A stretch of 38,915 nucleotides of DNA from Bacteroidota bacterium (GCA_005799065.1 SYHW01000006.1:1-38915); one strand, 5' to 3'; shown: positions 1-9,870, numbered from the stretch's first letter. Translations and numbers: made by a program. The notes: generated by a model not told the origin, from the sequence alone.

Positions 1-513
1 AAAAAACTTGCCCAAAATTTAGAAGGCTGCGAGAAACATGACTTACCCCGAGGCGCTTATCACTACTATATCTTCGGTTCAGATCCAGGCCTGCAAGCCC
101 GGAATTTCATATCAAAAGTTCCAAAGAATGCAGTGAATCTACCGCCAGTTATTGACTTAGAATACGACCGCAGATTTAATCATGCATTGCATTACAACCA
201 TAATAAAAAACGGTTCATACAAGAAGTACGTGAGTTGGATCGAATATTGAGAAATCACTATGGAAAAGAACCCATTTTTTATACCAATGCCCGATTTTAT
301 CATGCGCTTATCAAAGGAAATTTCAAGAATCCCATCTGGATTTGTGACCTGAAAAGTGAAGAATTGGATTATTTGGATTCATCAAAATGGCATTTTTGGC
401 AATATAGCCATACCTCGCGCATCCCAGGAATCTCAGTTGCGGTCGACATGAACCTCTACAACGGGACTAAGGAGGATTTTGAGAATAAATTAATCAGCCA
501 AAGAATAAAATAA
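1..513 (+). CDS. GH25-family lysozyme-like protein, 5' truncated by window edge
   Basis: Frame 1 is open from base 1 (KKLAQNLEGCEKHDLPRGAYHYYIFGSDPGLQARNFISKVP...PPVIDLEYD...WHFWQYSHTSRIPGISVAVDMNLYNG), matching the GH25 pattern (AYHYY, DLE, WQYS, VDxNxYNG). Confidence 0.85.
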   Translation, partial: KKLAQNLEGCEKHDLPRGAYHYYIFGSDPGLQARNFISKVPKNAVNLPPVIDLEYDRRFNHALHYNHNKKRFIQEVRELDRILRNHYGKEPIFYTNARFYHALIKGNFKNPIWICDLKSEELDYLDSSKWHFWQYSHTSRIPGISVAVDMNLYNGTKEDFENKLISQRIK

Positions 514-623
514 TTTGATTTCGTCTATTCAATTGGGTGCCGAACCTTAGAAATCAACACTTTTAGCCGAATTTGAGTCGATTTGTGTTGCGACCTTTGT
601 GAAGGCTTAAAATCCCTGTCAGC

Positions 624-1037
624 ATGTCCAATTCTACTTCTTTTACATTAGATGACCACATCTACACAACGCTAAATTGTATGAATTGCGGAGAAACCCT
701 TATAGGTAGACGTGATAAAAAATTCTGTGACGATCACTGCAGAAGTTTGTATCATAATGTGACCAATGCCGCTCAATATAACCTTGTCCGAAAGACGCAT
801 ACCATCTTGCGCAAGAACAGAAGGGTTTTGTGGCAGGCCATAGGTGTTTTCCGTGATCAAAATACAATTCCGATTCACTGGTTAACGCAACGGGGCTTTT
901 CTTTCCAACATTGTACACAAAGAATCGATCAAAAGGAAGATTCACCGGTGATTGTATGTTATGACATTGCATATCAATATCAAGGACATAGTGTTGTTCA
1001 AATCTTCTTTTGGACGACGGATTCTCGAGCGGCTTAA
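624..1037 (+). CDS. Small zinc-ribbon-containing conserved hypothetical protein
   Basis: 137-aa ORF with CMNCGETLIGRRDKKFCDDHC (CxxC...CxxxC zinc-ribbon-like motif). Confidence 0.65.
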   Translation: MSNSTSFTLDDHIYTTLNCMNCGETLIGRRDKKFCDDHCRSLYHNVTNAAQYNLVRKTHTILRKNRRVLWQAIGVFRDQNTIPIHWLTQRGFSFQHCTQRIDQKEDSPVIVCYDIAYQYQGHSVVQIFFWTTDSRAA

Positions 1038-1061
1038 TTTCAGATTTTCTTTATCTTTGCA

Positions 1062-1069
1062 CTCTGATT
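1062..1069 (+). promoter_or_regulatory. Bacteroidota -7 element (TATCTTTG, TAnnTTTG) upstream of tRNA-His
   Basis: Exact TAnnTTTG match about 36 nt upstream of the tRNA 5' end. Confidence 0.55.
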
Positions 1070-1104
1070 GGTGATCCTGTTTTTTGACAGCTAGCCAAAA
1101 CTAT

Positions 1105-1182
1105 GGTGATCGTAGCTCAGCTGGTTAGAGCGCCTGATTGTGGTTCAGGAGGTCGTCGGTTCGAACCCGATCTTTCACCCCA
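1105..1182 (+). tRNA. tRNA-His (anticodon GTG), includes G-1 and encoded CCA
   Basis: Cloverleaf read by eye: D-arm GCTCAGCTGGTTAGAGC, anticodon arm CCTGA-TTGTGGT-TCAGG, T-arm GTCGG-TTCGAAC-CCGAT, 3' end CCCA; extra G at -1 opposite C73. Confidence 0.93.
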
Positions 1183-1187
1183 TTTGA

Positions 1188-1218
1188 ATGCCGATGTTGG
1201 AACATCGGCATTTTTTTT
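1188..1218 (+). terminator. Rho-independent terminator downstream of tRNA-His
   Basis: ATGCCGATGTT-GG-AACATCGGCAT followed by a T-run. Confidence 0.85.
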
Positions 1219-1350
1219 GGGATGTATATTTTATGATTCCTTTTCTTCAGTGGCCTTTTTCAAACAGTGCCCCTTTTCAAAAAATTTTAGATATTGTTGC
1301 GTTAAACCTCGCCGGGGAATAATGGTCTTTAACAGCTTGTTACAATAAAC

Positions 1351-3768
1351 ATGAGATACATCATCGTTACGGTTTTTTGTTTGCTGTTCTCCAAGAGCCA
1401 TGCTCAATCCCTTTATTTCCCGCCGATTGCATCAGGAAATTGGGACACCCTTTCCGCCCAACAAATGGGCTGGTGCCAGCCCGTCATCGATAGCATGCTG
1501 AACATGCTCGACACCAACAATACCAAGGCGTTTATCCTCTTAAAAGATGGCAAGATCGTTATCGAACGGTATTTTAATGGCCACAATGCATCAACAAATT
1601 GGTATTGGGCATCTGCGGGCAAAACCATTACATCCACATTGGTTGGTATCGCTCAACAAGAAAATTACCTGCAAATTTCGGACAGCACCAGTGATTACCT
1701 CGGAGCCGGGTGGAGTAGTCTGACCCCCCAGCAAGAGGAGCGCATCACGATCCGTCACCAGTTGACTATGACGACAGGGCTGGATGATCGGGTCCCAGAC
1801 TTGTATTGCACCGATGACACTTGCTTGCAGTACCTCGCCCCGCCAGGAACACGCTGGGCCTATCACAATGCGCCCTACACCTTACTTGATCCCGTGATTG
1901 AATACGCCACCGGCAGAAGCCTAAACCAGTACATGAATCAAAAGATCAAAACGCCTACCGGGATGGACGGCCTTTTTCTGCCTCAAGGCTACAATCAGGT
2001 TTTTTTCAGTACGGCAAGGAGCATGGCGCGCTTCGGATTGCTTATGCTGAATAGAGGTGTTTGGAATGGTACTCCTGTGCTGGCAGATACCGCTTATTTC
2101 GAACAAATGACCAGCACATCACAGAACGTAAACCTGGCGTATGGCTATTTATGGTGGCTCAATGGAACGGCTAGCCATATGGTTCCGCGTGTTCAATGGG
2201 CTTTTCCTGGAAATTTTTTCCCTGACGCACCGGCTGATGTATACGCTGCCTTGGGCAGCGATGGCCAGTTTATCAATGTTGTTCCATCTCAGAATATGGT
2301 TTGGCTTCGGATGGGCGATATTCCCAATTCTGTTGCGGTTGACTACCTGTTGAACAACGAAATCTGGAAGTTCATCAATCGATTTGACTGTGGTCGAACC
2401 ACGCAAATGCATCCCATCGCCGGACAGCTCAAATATGCAAACTCCGGACAAACGCCTTTGGCTGGCGTGGTGGTTGAACTTGTTGACAGTGTTGGAAACA
2501 CAACGGATCGGGATACAACGGGCGCTGCCGGTGATTTTATATTGGCGGCAAGCTTAGGAAGTCGTTACCAACTCAAACCGATTCCTACGTATTCGACCGG
2601 CGGCATCAATGCGACCGATGCTCTTCAGGCCAGCCAGCATTTTACCGGTGGCTTGTTTTTATCGCCTTTATCGCGCTCAGCGGCCGATGTGAACAACAGC
2701 GGCAGCATCAATGCCACCGACGCGCTGAACATCAACCGACGAACAGCACAGGTGATCCTTGATTTTCCGTCCGGCAACTGGCGGTGGGATACCGCCTACC
2801 GAGTGGCCGATTCATCATCGGCCAACATCACGCTAAAAATTCTATGTACGGGCGATGTAAACGCCTCATTTGCTCCCGTTCCTTCTCCCCCTTCATGGCA
2901 GCTTGATAGTCTGTGGTCTGCCTCACCAGGTTTCATTACAGCTCAGGTAAGTATGACTCAAGCAGGCAGTGGGATTTTTGACCGGGGTATATGTTGGCGA
3001 AATAGCCCAGGGGCCACTGTCGCAGACAGCTTAGGTTCGGCCGGAAAAGGCAGCTTTCCTTTCAGTTTGACCTTTATGGCTGGACCTGGGCCTTTGTTTG
3101 CACGCGCTTATGGCCAAAACGCGGCGGGCACTTACTATTCTAATGAGAGAAGCATTACGCCACCGGTGTGCCCAACCTCCACAGTGCGCGACACAATGGG
3201 TAATATTTATCCTACCATTGCCATTGCTAATCAATGTTGGATGGGCAGCAATTTGCGTACTTCTCGATTCAAAAATGGGAACATCATCGCTTTCCCCTTA
3301 ACAGCGCAAAGCTGGTCGTCGACTTTCACGCCTGCCCATGGCATCTACAACAACAGCGCGACCAACGATAGTGTATACGGACGGCTCTATAATGCCTATG
3401 CAGCTGCTGATTCGAGGGGGTTATGTCCAACAGGCTGGCATGTACCCTCCGACGCGGAATGGAATTCACTGTCCACTGCCTTAGGGGGAAGCCTAACAGC
3501 TGGTTTTGCCCTGAAAAGCACATCGGGATGGGCATCGCTGGGTAATGGAAACAACAGCTCGGGCTTTACCGCACTCCCTGCTGGATTTAGGAGGGAAACG
3601 GGTGCATACGATGGGATTTTGAGCCATGCTTATTGGTGGTCTTCGACTTCCGTTCCAACGAACAGCGCGAATGCTTATCACAGAAGGGTATCTTTCAACG
3701 CGCAAAATTTATTTCGCGACAACAGTGATAAACGTTTGGGTTATTCAATTCGATGCATTCTCGATTAG
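1351..3768 (+). CDS. Secreted multidomain protein: class C beta-lactamase-like serine hydrolase + dockerin-like repeat + FISUMP (TIGR02145-like) domain
   Basis: N-terminal signal peptide; serine hydrolase region (WASAGKTITSTLVGIAQQE, RHQLTMTTGLDD); dockerin-like INATDAL repeats (ADVNNSGSINATDALNINRR); C-terminal CPTGWHVPSDAEWNSLSTALGG...SGFTALPAGFR...WWSST...GYSIRC typical of FISUMP. Confidence 0.85.
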   Translation: MRYIIVTVFCLLFSKSHAQSLYFPPIASGNWDTLSAQQMGWCQPVIDSMLNMLDTNNTKAFILLKDGKIVIERYFNGHNASTNWYWASAGKTITSTLVGIAQQENYLQISDSTSDYLGAGWSSLTPQQEERITIRHQLTMTTGLDDRVPDLYCTDDTCLQYLAPPGTRWAYHNAPYTLLDPVIEYATGRSLNQYMNQKIKTPTGMDGLFLPQGYNQVFFSTARSMARFGLLMLNRGVWNGTPVLADTAYFEQMTSTSQNVNLAYGYLWWLNGTASHMVPRVQWAFPGNFFPDAPADVYAALGSDGQFINVVPSQNMVWLRMGDIPNSVAVDYLLNNEIWKFINRFDCGRTTQMHPIAGQLKYANSGQTPLAGVVVELVDSVGNTTDRDTTGAAGDFILAASLGSRYQLKPIPTYSTGGINATDALQASQHFTGGLFLSPLSRSAADVNNSGSINATDALNINRRTAQVILDFPSGNWRWDTAYRVADSSSANITLKILCTGDVNASFAPVPSPPSWQLDSLWSASPGFITAQVSMTQAGSGIFDRGICWRNSPGATVADSLGSAGKGSFPFSLTFMAGPGPLFARAYGQNAAGTYYSNERSITPPVCPTSTVRDTMGNIYPTIAIANQCWMGSNLRTSRFKNGNIIAFPLTAQSWSSTFTPAHGIYNNSATNDSVYGRLYNAYAAADSRGLCPTGWHVPSDAEWNSLSTALGGSLTAGFALKSTSGWASLGNGNNSSGFTALPAGFRRETGAYDGILSHAYWWSSTSVPTNSANAYHRRVSFNAQNLFRDNSDKRLGYSIRCILD

Positions 3769-3831
3769 GCCATCTATTCGATGACTTTGTTGACTAGGTT
3801 TCGGTATGGATCAATCATCTACTGAGTTCAA

Positions 3832-5571
3832 TCACCGCCTTCGGTTCCTTCTTTTGGACGTTCGTGTGTCGTTTCGCTCTACAGCTTCTGAGCCGTTTTG
3901 GGCAGGGAAAAGCGCATACCCGCCCCGATTGGGATTCAGCAGACTGGATTGCGCAATTTGTTCTAACGCTAGCTTTTTTAACATTCCTTGCCACTGAAAT
4001 CCTGGCACAGTATCTTCACCTTCGGGAACATCGGAAGGCGGCCATAGAATACCCTCTGGTTTACCAAAGAACACCGTGCGGTTGGGGCGCTGATTGGTGA
4101 AAAACATATGGAGTGAGTCGGATAATATGCGGTTTAAACCAATATATCCACTGTCTTCGCCCGTCAGGTGGTAGAGTGCTCTTGAACGCTCTACGGCATG
4201 AAGAGATTGGATGAGCCCTGAGTCGAAGTACAGTTGAATTTTGGCTGCAGTGATTTGATGATATAAACTGTCGTTTAGCCGATCGGCGAGCACCCCGCCT
4301 TCATGCATGATTAGTTTTCCAGACCGACTTCCCTGAAATTGCACTTGAATGTTGGGGCCGCTCAGCTGAAAAGTGGCTGGCCAAATCAAAGGCGATCCAA
4401 CAAGGAGGGCCATACTGTCGGTTTGATGGTATACCAACGAATCGCAACGCATGACCGCATCGGTCGATTGTCCGGCAACTTTTCCCCATGCATGAAACAG
4501 CCAGGTACTGTCGAACTGCTGGCTTTCATTTGCGTTTGGCATGCGCTCATTTCTTATACGCAAGATTCTCATGGCCAGGATGGTATCGGAGCTGAGGTTG
4601 AAGGTATCACGTGTTTGGGGACGTTGCCGACTCGACTGACCTTCCGTCGATGAATCATCCGCTTCTGTACCAAATGACCGAAGCAGTGGATTTCCCCAGG
4701 CTTTGTAGTGGGCTCGTGAACGGTCAAATTGCAAAGACTGGGCCCTGATCTCAAACTTTTGTACCGTATCGATCCATTGAACCCGACCTGTTGCCATTCC
4801 CGATCCCCGATTTTGGTCGACATACAAGCTATCCGTAAACAGGAAATATCGGTTTTCATTGCGAACCTCGCATAATGGATAGAAATGTCCTAATCGCGTG
4901 CGCAGCGCATACCAGCCACCGCTTGTCTCCATTTCAGTGCCCCTACTCAGGATGTGGGTTGGTGCTATAAAGTACATGCGGCCCGATTTTCGGTTGTAGC
5001 GTAGTGAATCAGCCGTGAGCGTTAAGGAATCGTCTTCCAATTGAACATGGTGGGTAAAAACCATTTCCCCAGACCCCACGTCATAGCGGCCGAGTTTACT
5101 GGTCAATCGAGTGCTGCCGTCCTCCATTTTGGCTCCCTGCGTGTAATTGACCTCGCGCTTTGATGTATTGTAGCTCAATTCGGGGGCATACAATCGGAGC
5201 GCCTCGTCGGACAATACCACATCTTGGAATAGGCGAGCACTACCTGCTTCGGCATCGTACTCGAGGTAGCGACAACGCACCTGAAGATTTTCTCCTGGTT
5301 CCACAATGCGCACTCGTCCGTAGGCTCTGGCTTGTCTGCCGCCATCAAACATCAGGGCACTATCGCAATACAAGATGGTCTGGTTGTGTCTAAGGCGTAC
5401 ATTACCTTTTAATGCGCGAACGCCGGCTGATCCTCTGTAGCTAAACTCATCAGACTGCTCTATGACCATTTGTTGTGCGCCTTGCGCGGATGAATCGATC
5501 GAAAACAGCATACCCGCTAAAACAAGCGCTGTTCGGATCATTGATTTCGTGGAGGACATCACAAACGACAT
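3832..5571 (-). CDS. OstA-like (LptA/LptD N-terminal domain) organic solvent tolerance family protein
   Basis: Signal peptide followed by repeats such as GNVRLRHNQTILYCDSALMFDGGRQARAYGRVRI, typical of Bacteroidota OstA-like proteins. Confidence 0.8.
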   Translation of the reverse strand: MSFVMSSTKSMIRTALVLAGMLFSIDSSAQGAQQMVIEQSDEFSYRGSAGVRALKGNVRLRHNQTILYCDSALMFDGGRQARAYGRVRIVEPGENLQVRCRYLEYDAEAGSARLFQDVVLSDEALRLYAPELSYNTSKREVNYTQGAKMEDGSTRLTSKLGRYDVGSGEMVFTHHVQLEDDSLTLTADSLRYNRKSGRMYFIAPTHILSRGTEMETSGGWYALRTRLGHFYPLCEVRNENRYFLFTDSLYVDQNRGSGMATGRVQWIDTVQKFEIRAQSLQFDRSRAHYKAWGNPLLRSFGTEADDSSTEGQSSRQRPQTRDTFNLSSDTILAMRILRIRNERMPNANESQQFDSTWLFHAWGKVAGQSTDAVMRCDSLVYHQTDSMALLVGSPLIWPATFQLSGPNIQVQFQGSRSGKLIMHEGGVLADRLNDSLYHQITAAKIQLYFDSGLIQSLHAVERSRALYHLTGEDSGYIGLNRILSDSLHMFFTNQRPNRTVFFGKPEGILWPPSDVPEGEDTVPGFQWQGMLKKLALEQIAQSSLLNPNRGGYALFPAQNGSEAVERNDTRTSKRRNRRR

Positions 5572-5633
5572 GCACGCGAAGGTACAAATATCATGGGGAC
5601 TGCGTTTTACTGGTTGTAGCGTATTTTTCGACC

Positions 5634-6860
5634 ATGAATGGGCAGAACGAGGTAAAAAAGAACAAATCTCACATTTTAGGCCTACCCAGTTGGTATCCTT
5701 GGGGTGAAGGTGATCACAATGGATTGTTCTGTTTGGCTCAGTTGGAGGCGCTAGCCGCCTCAGGGCATCAAGTGGGCCTATTGGCTGCCGTTAGCCATCC
5801 GAATGCCGCAGGGTCGCGCGGCCTTGAAGTTCAACAATACAACTGGGGATTTGCCTGTGTAGCCCTATATCGTTCGGGACCAAGCCCATTGCTTCAGGCG
5901 TTTAGATACGCATGGGCTATGCATAAGGCGTGGAAACATTATGTTGTGTTAGCGGGTTATCCCCAAAATATACTCGTTTTGGTGGCCTGGAAAGCAGGTC
6001 TTTTTGCCCGATGGCTCCAATTTCGTTACGGAATTTCATATTATGTGATTGAACATTGGGGTTTATATATATCTGATGAATACAGGAATAAATCTATTTA
6101 TTTAAAGTTTTTATTCAAATTTATTTTTACTGGAGCTTATCGCGTTGGTGCGGTGAGCGAAACACTGGGCCGGGCTTTGTACGACCATAAAATCACTCCA
6201 CGAATACCTCAAATTGTGCCGAACGTGGTGGATACGGACGTATACCGTCCGGACCAAAATGCTGCGCAAAATCGGGGTGGATCCGAGTCCATTCTGGGTC
6301 ATGCGGATCGGGTATTGAAGGATCAGCCTCCTTTGCTGATGCATGTGAGCAATTTGGCCGATGTGAAAAATTTCGATTTTGTTCTCGATGTATTTGCTGC
6401 GTTTAGAAAACGCTATCCGGAGGCGCGCCTGTGGGTGGCTGGTGCCTTCAGCCCTTCCGAAACGACTTCTAAATATCTGGCCGACAAAAGCAATCATGAT
6501 ATCATGAGCCATGTTGAATGGTTCGGCTTTGCCGATCAACAAACCCTTCTTCGGCATTATCGACGTGCAACGGCCTTGATCCTTGCCAGCAGGCACGAAA
6601 CCTTTAGTATTGTTGCGGCAGAAGCCTTCGCGTGTGGCTGTCCGGTTCTAAGTACTCCGCTCTCGGCTTTGGATGCCTTTGGGAATTGGGGAACCCGCTG
6701 CAGTTTGCCCTCACAGGATCCCGAAGCCTGGGCCGATGTACTGGAGGGTTGGACAAAATCTAAGCCCTTTGTGCCCCCCCATGCTTGGGAAGCCATGCAT
6801 CAAGCCTATGGAAAAAAGGCAGTAGGAGAATCAATAAGTAAATGGATAACAGAGAATTAA
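5634..6860 (+). CDS. Glycosyltransferase family 4/group 1
   Basis: Start taken at MNGQNEVKKNKSHILGLPSWYPWGEGDHNGLF; C-terminal SRHETFSIVAAEAFACGCPVLSTPLSALDAF is a GT-B donor-binding motif. The longer listed ORF (5475) reads into the divergent ostA promoter. Confidence 0.88.
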   Translation: MNGQNEVKKNKSHILGLPSWYPWGEGDHNGLFCLAQLEALAASGHQVGLLAAVSHPNAAGSRGLEVQQYNWGFACVALYRSGPSPLLQAFRYAWAMHKAWKHYVVLAGYPQNILVLVAWKAGLFARWLQFRYGISYYVIEHWGLYISDEYRNKSIYLKFLFKFIFTGAYRVGAVSETLGRALYDHKITPRIPQIVPNVVDTDVYRPDQNAAQNRGGSESILGHADRVLKDQPPLLMHVSNLADVKNFDFVLDVFAAFRKRYPEARLWVAGAFSPSETTSKYLADKSNHDIMSHVEWFGFADQQTLLRHYRRATALILASRHETFSIVAAEAFACGCPVLSTPLSALDAFGNWGTRCSLPSQDPEAWADVLEGWTKSKPFVPPHAWEAMHQAYGKKAVGESISKWITEN

Positions 6861-8080
6861 AGCTATCTAGTAGAACCATTACTTATACTTTAATAAGTAG
6901 AGCCGCTCAAGCGGTTGGCTCGCTGCTTTTGCTGTTTTTGACCGCACGATGGGGTGGTGCACAGGTGCGTGGAGAAATCAGCGTACTTCTGGCCACGCTC
7001 ACGTTGGTAAGCCATTTGGCTTCATGGGTGGGCGGGGGCACACTGGTGTATTGGGTAATTCGTCATTCACCGCGTCATTTATTCTACCTAGCAATGGCTT
7101 GGAGCCTGGGGGTGAGCCTCTTTTGTGGATTTCTGTTGCCCATAAGCCCCTATGGTTTGTCGATCTACACCTCCTATTGGGTCGCGACGCTCGTTTTGTT
7201 GAATACCTCCGTAGTGGTACGCAGCATGCTGGTGGCGCTCAATCAGATTAGAACCGACAACCTGTTGGGGCTTTTGGCCTTAGGGATGCAGATCATTGCG
7301 ATCGTTTTACTAATGGGATTCATGGGGCAAAACAACCTCCCGGGATTCCTCATGGCCTATAATTTCGGTCAACTGATCTTGCTTTTGGCTGCCTTTTACC
7401 CCCTGCGTTATGCGCTTCTGTCGCCGCAGGATTCGGTTAAAACCCAACCTCTTCTTTCTATTTTTCGCTCTTTGTTTAAAACCGGTAGCTGGGCACAAAT
7501 GGCCAGCCTATCCCAGTTTTTCGCGTATCGGCTGCTTTATTATTTTTTGAGCCTACAAAATGGATACAGCTCGGTGGGGCGGTTTTCTGTGGCTGTGGCC
7601 TTGGGCGAATCGGTTTGGCTTTTGACGCGCTCAGTTTCGCTATCGCAAGCCACCACCATCTCGCGAATGGCCAGTGAATTAGAGGCTCAAACGCTTACGA
7701 AAAAATGGTATAACCGGGTGGGTCTTTTGAGTGCGTTTTTCATTGGTGGATTGCTTGTTGTGCCGGGCACTCTTTGGATGCAGCTGCTTGGGTCAGAATT
7801 TTCGGGAATTCCTACTCTGCTCCTGTATATGTCGCCGGGATTGTGGTTTTTATCGATTTCAAACATCCTGGCGCACCACCAGGCTGGACTGGGCCGGTAT
7901 GCGGTTAATGCCTACTCGTCTTTTGCCAGCCTGATGACCCTTGCCTTGGGGCTTCTTTTCATGCGCAGTTCATCACTTGAATCGGTTGCCGGACTACAAA
8001 GTATGGCCTATTTGGTGGGATGGGCCATTCAGTATCGTTCTTTTCATCGACCGATCACCTCATCAGTCGCTGTCTCATGA
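6842..8080 (+). CDS. Polytopic membrane protein, polysaccharide flippase (Wzx/MATE-like)
   Basis: 412 aa with about 12 hydrophobic segments; overlaps the upstream glycosyltransferase by 19 bp. Confidence 0.7.
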   Translation: MDNRELKLSSRTITYTLISRAAQAVGSLLLLFLTARWGGAQVRGEISVLLATLTLVSHLASWVGGGTLVYWVIRHSPRHLFYLAMAWSLGVSLFCGFLLPISPYGLSIYTSYWVATLVLLNTSVVVRSMLVALNQIRTDNLLGLLALGMQIIAIVLLMGFMGQNNLPGFLMAYNFGQLILLLAAFYPLRYALLSPQDSVKTQPLLSIFRSLFKTGSWAQMASLSQFFAYRLLYYFLSLQNGYSSVGRFSVAVALGESVWLLTRSVSLSQATTISRMASELEAQTLTKKWYNRVGLLSAFFIGGLLVVPGTLWMQLLGSEFSGIPTLLLYMSPGLWFLSISNILAHHQAGLGRYAVNAYSSFASLMTLALGLLFMRSSSLESVAGLQSMAYLVGWAIQYRSFHRPITSSVAVS

Positions 8081-8177
8081 CCTGGCTGCAGTCGCTGTCT
8101 CATGACCTGGCTGCAGTCGCTGTCTCATGACCTGGCTGCAGTCGCTGTCTCATGACCTGGCTGCAGTCGCTGTCTCA
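8064..8177. repeat. 25-bp tandem repeat, 4 full copies plus 14-bp partial (CAGTCGCTGTCTCATGACCTGGCTG)
   Basis: Copies start at 8064, 8089, 8114 and 8139, with a partial at 8164; copies are identical. Confidence 0.97.
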
Positions 8178-9866
8178 CGTTCCGACTAATTTGACGCGCA
8201 CCGCATCGAGCAGTATGGGTTCAATTTCCAAACACTTTTGAAGTAGACGATCGGCCTCCTGGCGAAATTCAGCTGATTTCTTTTGGTCGGCCAAACTGCC
8301 CGCGTTGATGGTGACATTCATCCACGCGCCATAAACAGCGCTTCGGATGCACAATACGGCCACGCCCACATCCGATACGGAGTTTGGGTTACCCTTTTCG
8401 ATGAGTTCTTGAATGGGATCGAGGCAGGCAAGCGCCATTTTCATGGTTTCGAGGGGCACATGGGTCGCATAGACCGTTGCTTGCTCGATTCGTTGCTTGC
8501 GTTCCGCTTTTTCTTCCTCCGAGCTTTTGGGCAATCCAAAGGCATTCATGATGCCATCAAAAGCACGGGTATCTTCATCGACCTTACGCAAGAGGAGTTC
8601 CTTTTGCTTTTGGCAAGTCCGTGCTAGTTCGCTAAACCGATCCAAGTGCGCTTCCCATCCCCTTTTACCCGCCGACAAATTGGCTACCATGGCACCAAGC
8701 GCAGCAGCCAGTGCCCCAACGGCCGCTGAGATTGAACCGCCTCCGGGCGCCGGGGATTCGCTCGCTGTTTCGTCGGCAAGGTCTGAAAGAGATAAGTGTA
8801 TCAGCCTTTGGTCGGCACTTGAAGACATTTTGTATTCAATTATCCGCTCTTCGGGCTGGAAGGGTGAAAGTTCCGACAGTCCCATGGTGCGCACGGCGCA
8901 GTCGATGAGTTCTTTTTCCGAAACACCTTCACTGCGTCCCATTTTTTTAAGGAAATGCCGACCGGCGTCGACCAAACACGAAAGGGGTACGAGGCCGACC
9001 AATTCAGAACCTGTTACCCGAATACCCCGCGCAGTGGCCGCACGCACCACCTCATCAAACGCCATATGCAAAGGAGTTTGCATTAAATCGGTGAGATTCA
9101 TGGAGATCTGCGCCGTTTTGTATTCTTCTATATACCATCCCACAGCCTTTACCGCTTTTAACGTGCCGGGTATGCGCAGCGGTTGTCCATCCTCACCCAC
9201 CATAATTTTACCGGTTATGGGGTGACCCTCACGCTTCACCCTTCCGGCTTCGCGTACATCGAAGGCAACCGAATTGGCCAGGCGAACCGATGGTGTGTTA
9301 AGATTGATGTTGTAAGCAACCAGAAATGGGCGCGCCCCGATCACTGTGGCACCTGTTTGCGCATTAAATGTACTTGGCCCAAAATCAGGCTTCCAGTTGG
9401 GGTCTTTCAGCTTGGCGGGTAGTCCTTCGTATTCGCCTGCGCGGATATCGGCCAGATTTTTGCGCGACGGCTGGGTTGCCGATGATTCGTAGAGGTAGAC
9501 AGGAATATTGAGCTCCTCGCCCACTCTTTTTGCCAGTTTTCGGGTATATATAACGGTTTCTTCCATACTGATGCCCGAAATCGGAATGAATGGGCAAACA
9601 TCGGTAGCGCCCATGCGTGCGTGTTCGCCTTGGTGTTGCCGCATGTCGATAAGGCGTCCGGCGACGGAAATGGCTTTGAATGCGGCTTCCACCACCGCTT
9701 CGGGATGTCCTACAAAGGTATACACGGTTCTGTTGGTGGCCTTACCTGGATCGCGGTGGAGTAATCGGACACCTTCGGTACTGGAAATCGCAGCGCTGAT
9801 CTCGTCGAGTATGCGCAGGTCGCGCCCTTCCGAAAAGTTGGGCACGCATTCGATGATTGGATTCAT
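8175..9866 (-). CDS. ftcD: Bifunctional glutamate formimidoyltransferase / formimidoyltetrahydrofolate cyclodeaminase
   Basis: MNPIIECVPNFSEGRD...GHPEAVVEAAFK...HQGEHARMGATDVCPFIPI (formiminotransferase) followed by SPAPGGGSISAAVGALAAALGAMVANL (cyclodeaminase). Confidence 0.95.
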   Translation of the reverse strand: MNPIIECVPNFSEGRDLRILDEISAAISSTEGVRLLHRDPGKATNRTVYTFVGHPEAVVEAAFKAISVAGRLIDMRQHQGEHARMGATDVCPFIPISGISMEETVIYTRKLAKRVGEELNIPVYLYESSATQPSRKNLADIRAGEYEGLPAKLKDPNWKPDFGPSTFNAQTGATVIGARPFLVAYNINLNTPSVRLANSVAFDVREAGRVKREGHPITGKIMVGEDGQPLRIPGTLKAVKAVGWYIEEYKTAQISMNLTDLMQTPLHMAFDEVVRAATARGIRVTGSELVGLVPLSCLVDAGRHFLKKMGRSEGVSEKELIDCAVRTMGLSELSPFQPEERIIEYKMSSSADQRLIHLSLSDLADETASESPAPGGGSISAAVGALAAALGAMVANLSAGKRGWEAHLDRFSELARTCQKQKELLLRKVDEDTRAFDGIMNAFGLPKSSEEEKAERKQRIEQATVYATHVPLETMKMALACLDPIQELIEKGNPNSVSDVGVAVLCIRSAVYGAWMNVTINAGSLADQKKSAEFRQEADRLLQKCLEIEPILLDAVRVKLVGT

Positions 9867-9870
9867 GGGG

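Noticed and set aside
1105-1182. tRNA as an attachment site of an integrated element
   Set aside because: No integrase nearby and no repeated tRNA 3' fragment seen in the window.
1103-1348. 81-aa ORF
   Set aside because: Its start lies inside tRNA-His and it reads through the terminator.
6111-6596. 161-aa minus-strand ORF
   Set aside because: Antisense to the glycosyltransferase; no independent support.
8064-8177. Possible CRISPR array (regular 25-bp units)
   Set aside because: Units are contiguous and identical with no spacers; simple tandem repeat at a gene junction.
8497-9225. 242-aa plus-strand ORF
   Set aside because: Fully antisense to the confident ftcD gene; Ser/Arg/Pro-rich composition typical of shadow ORFs.
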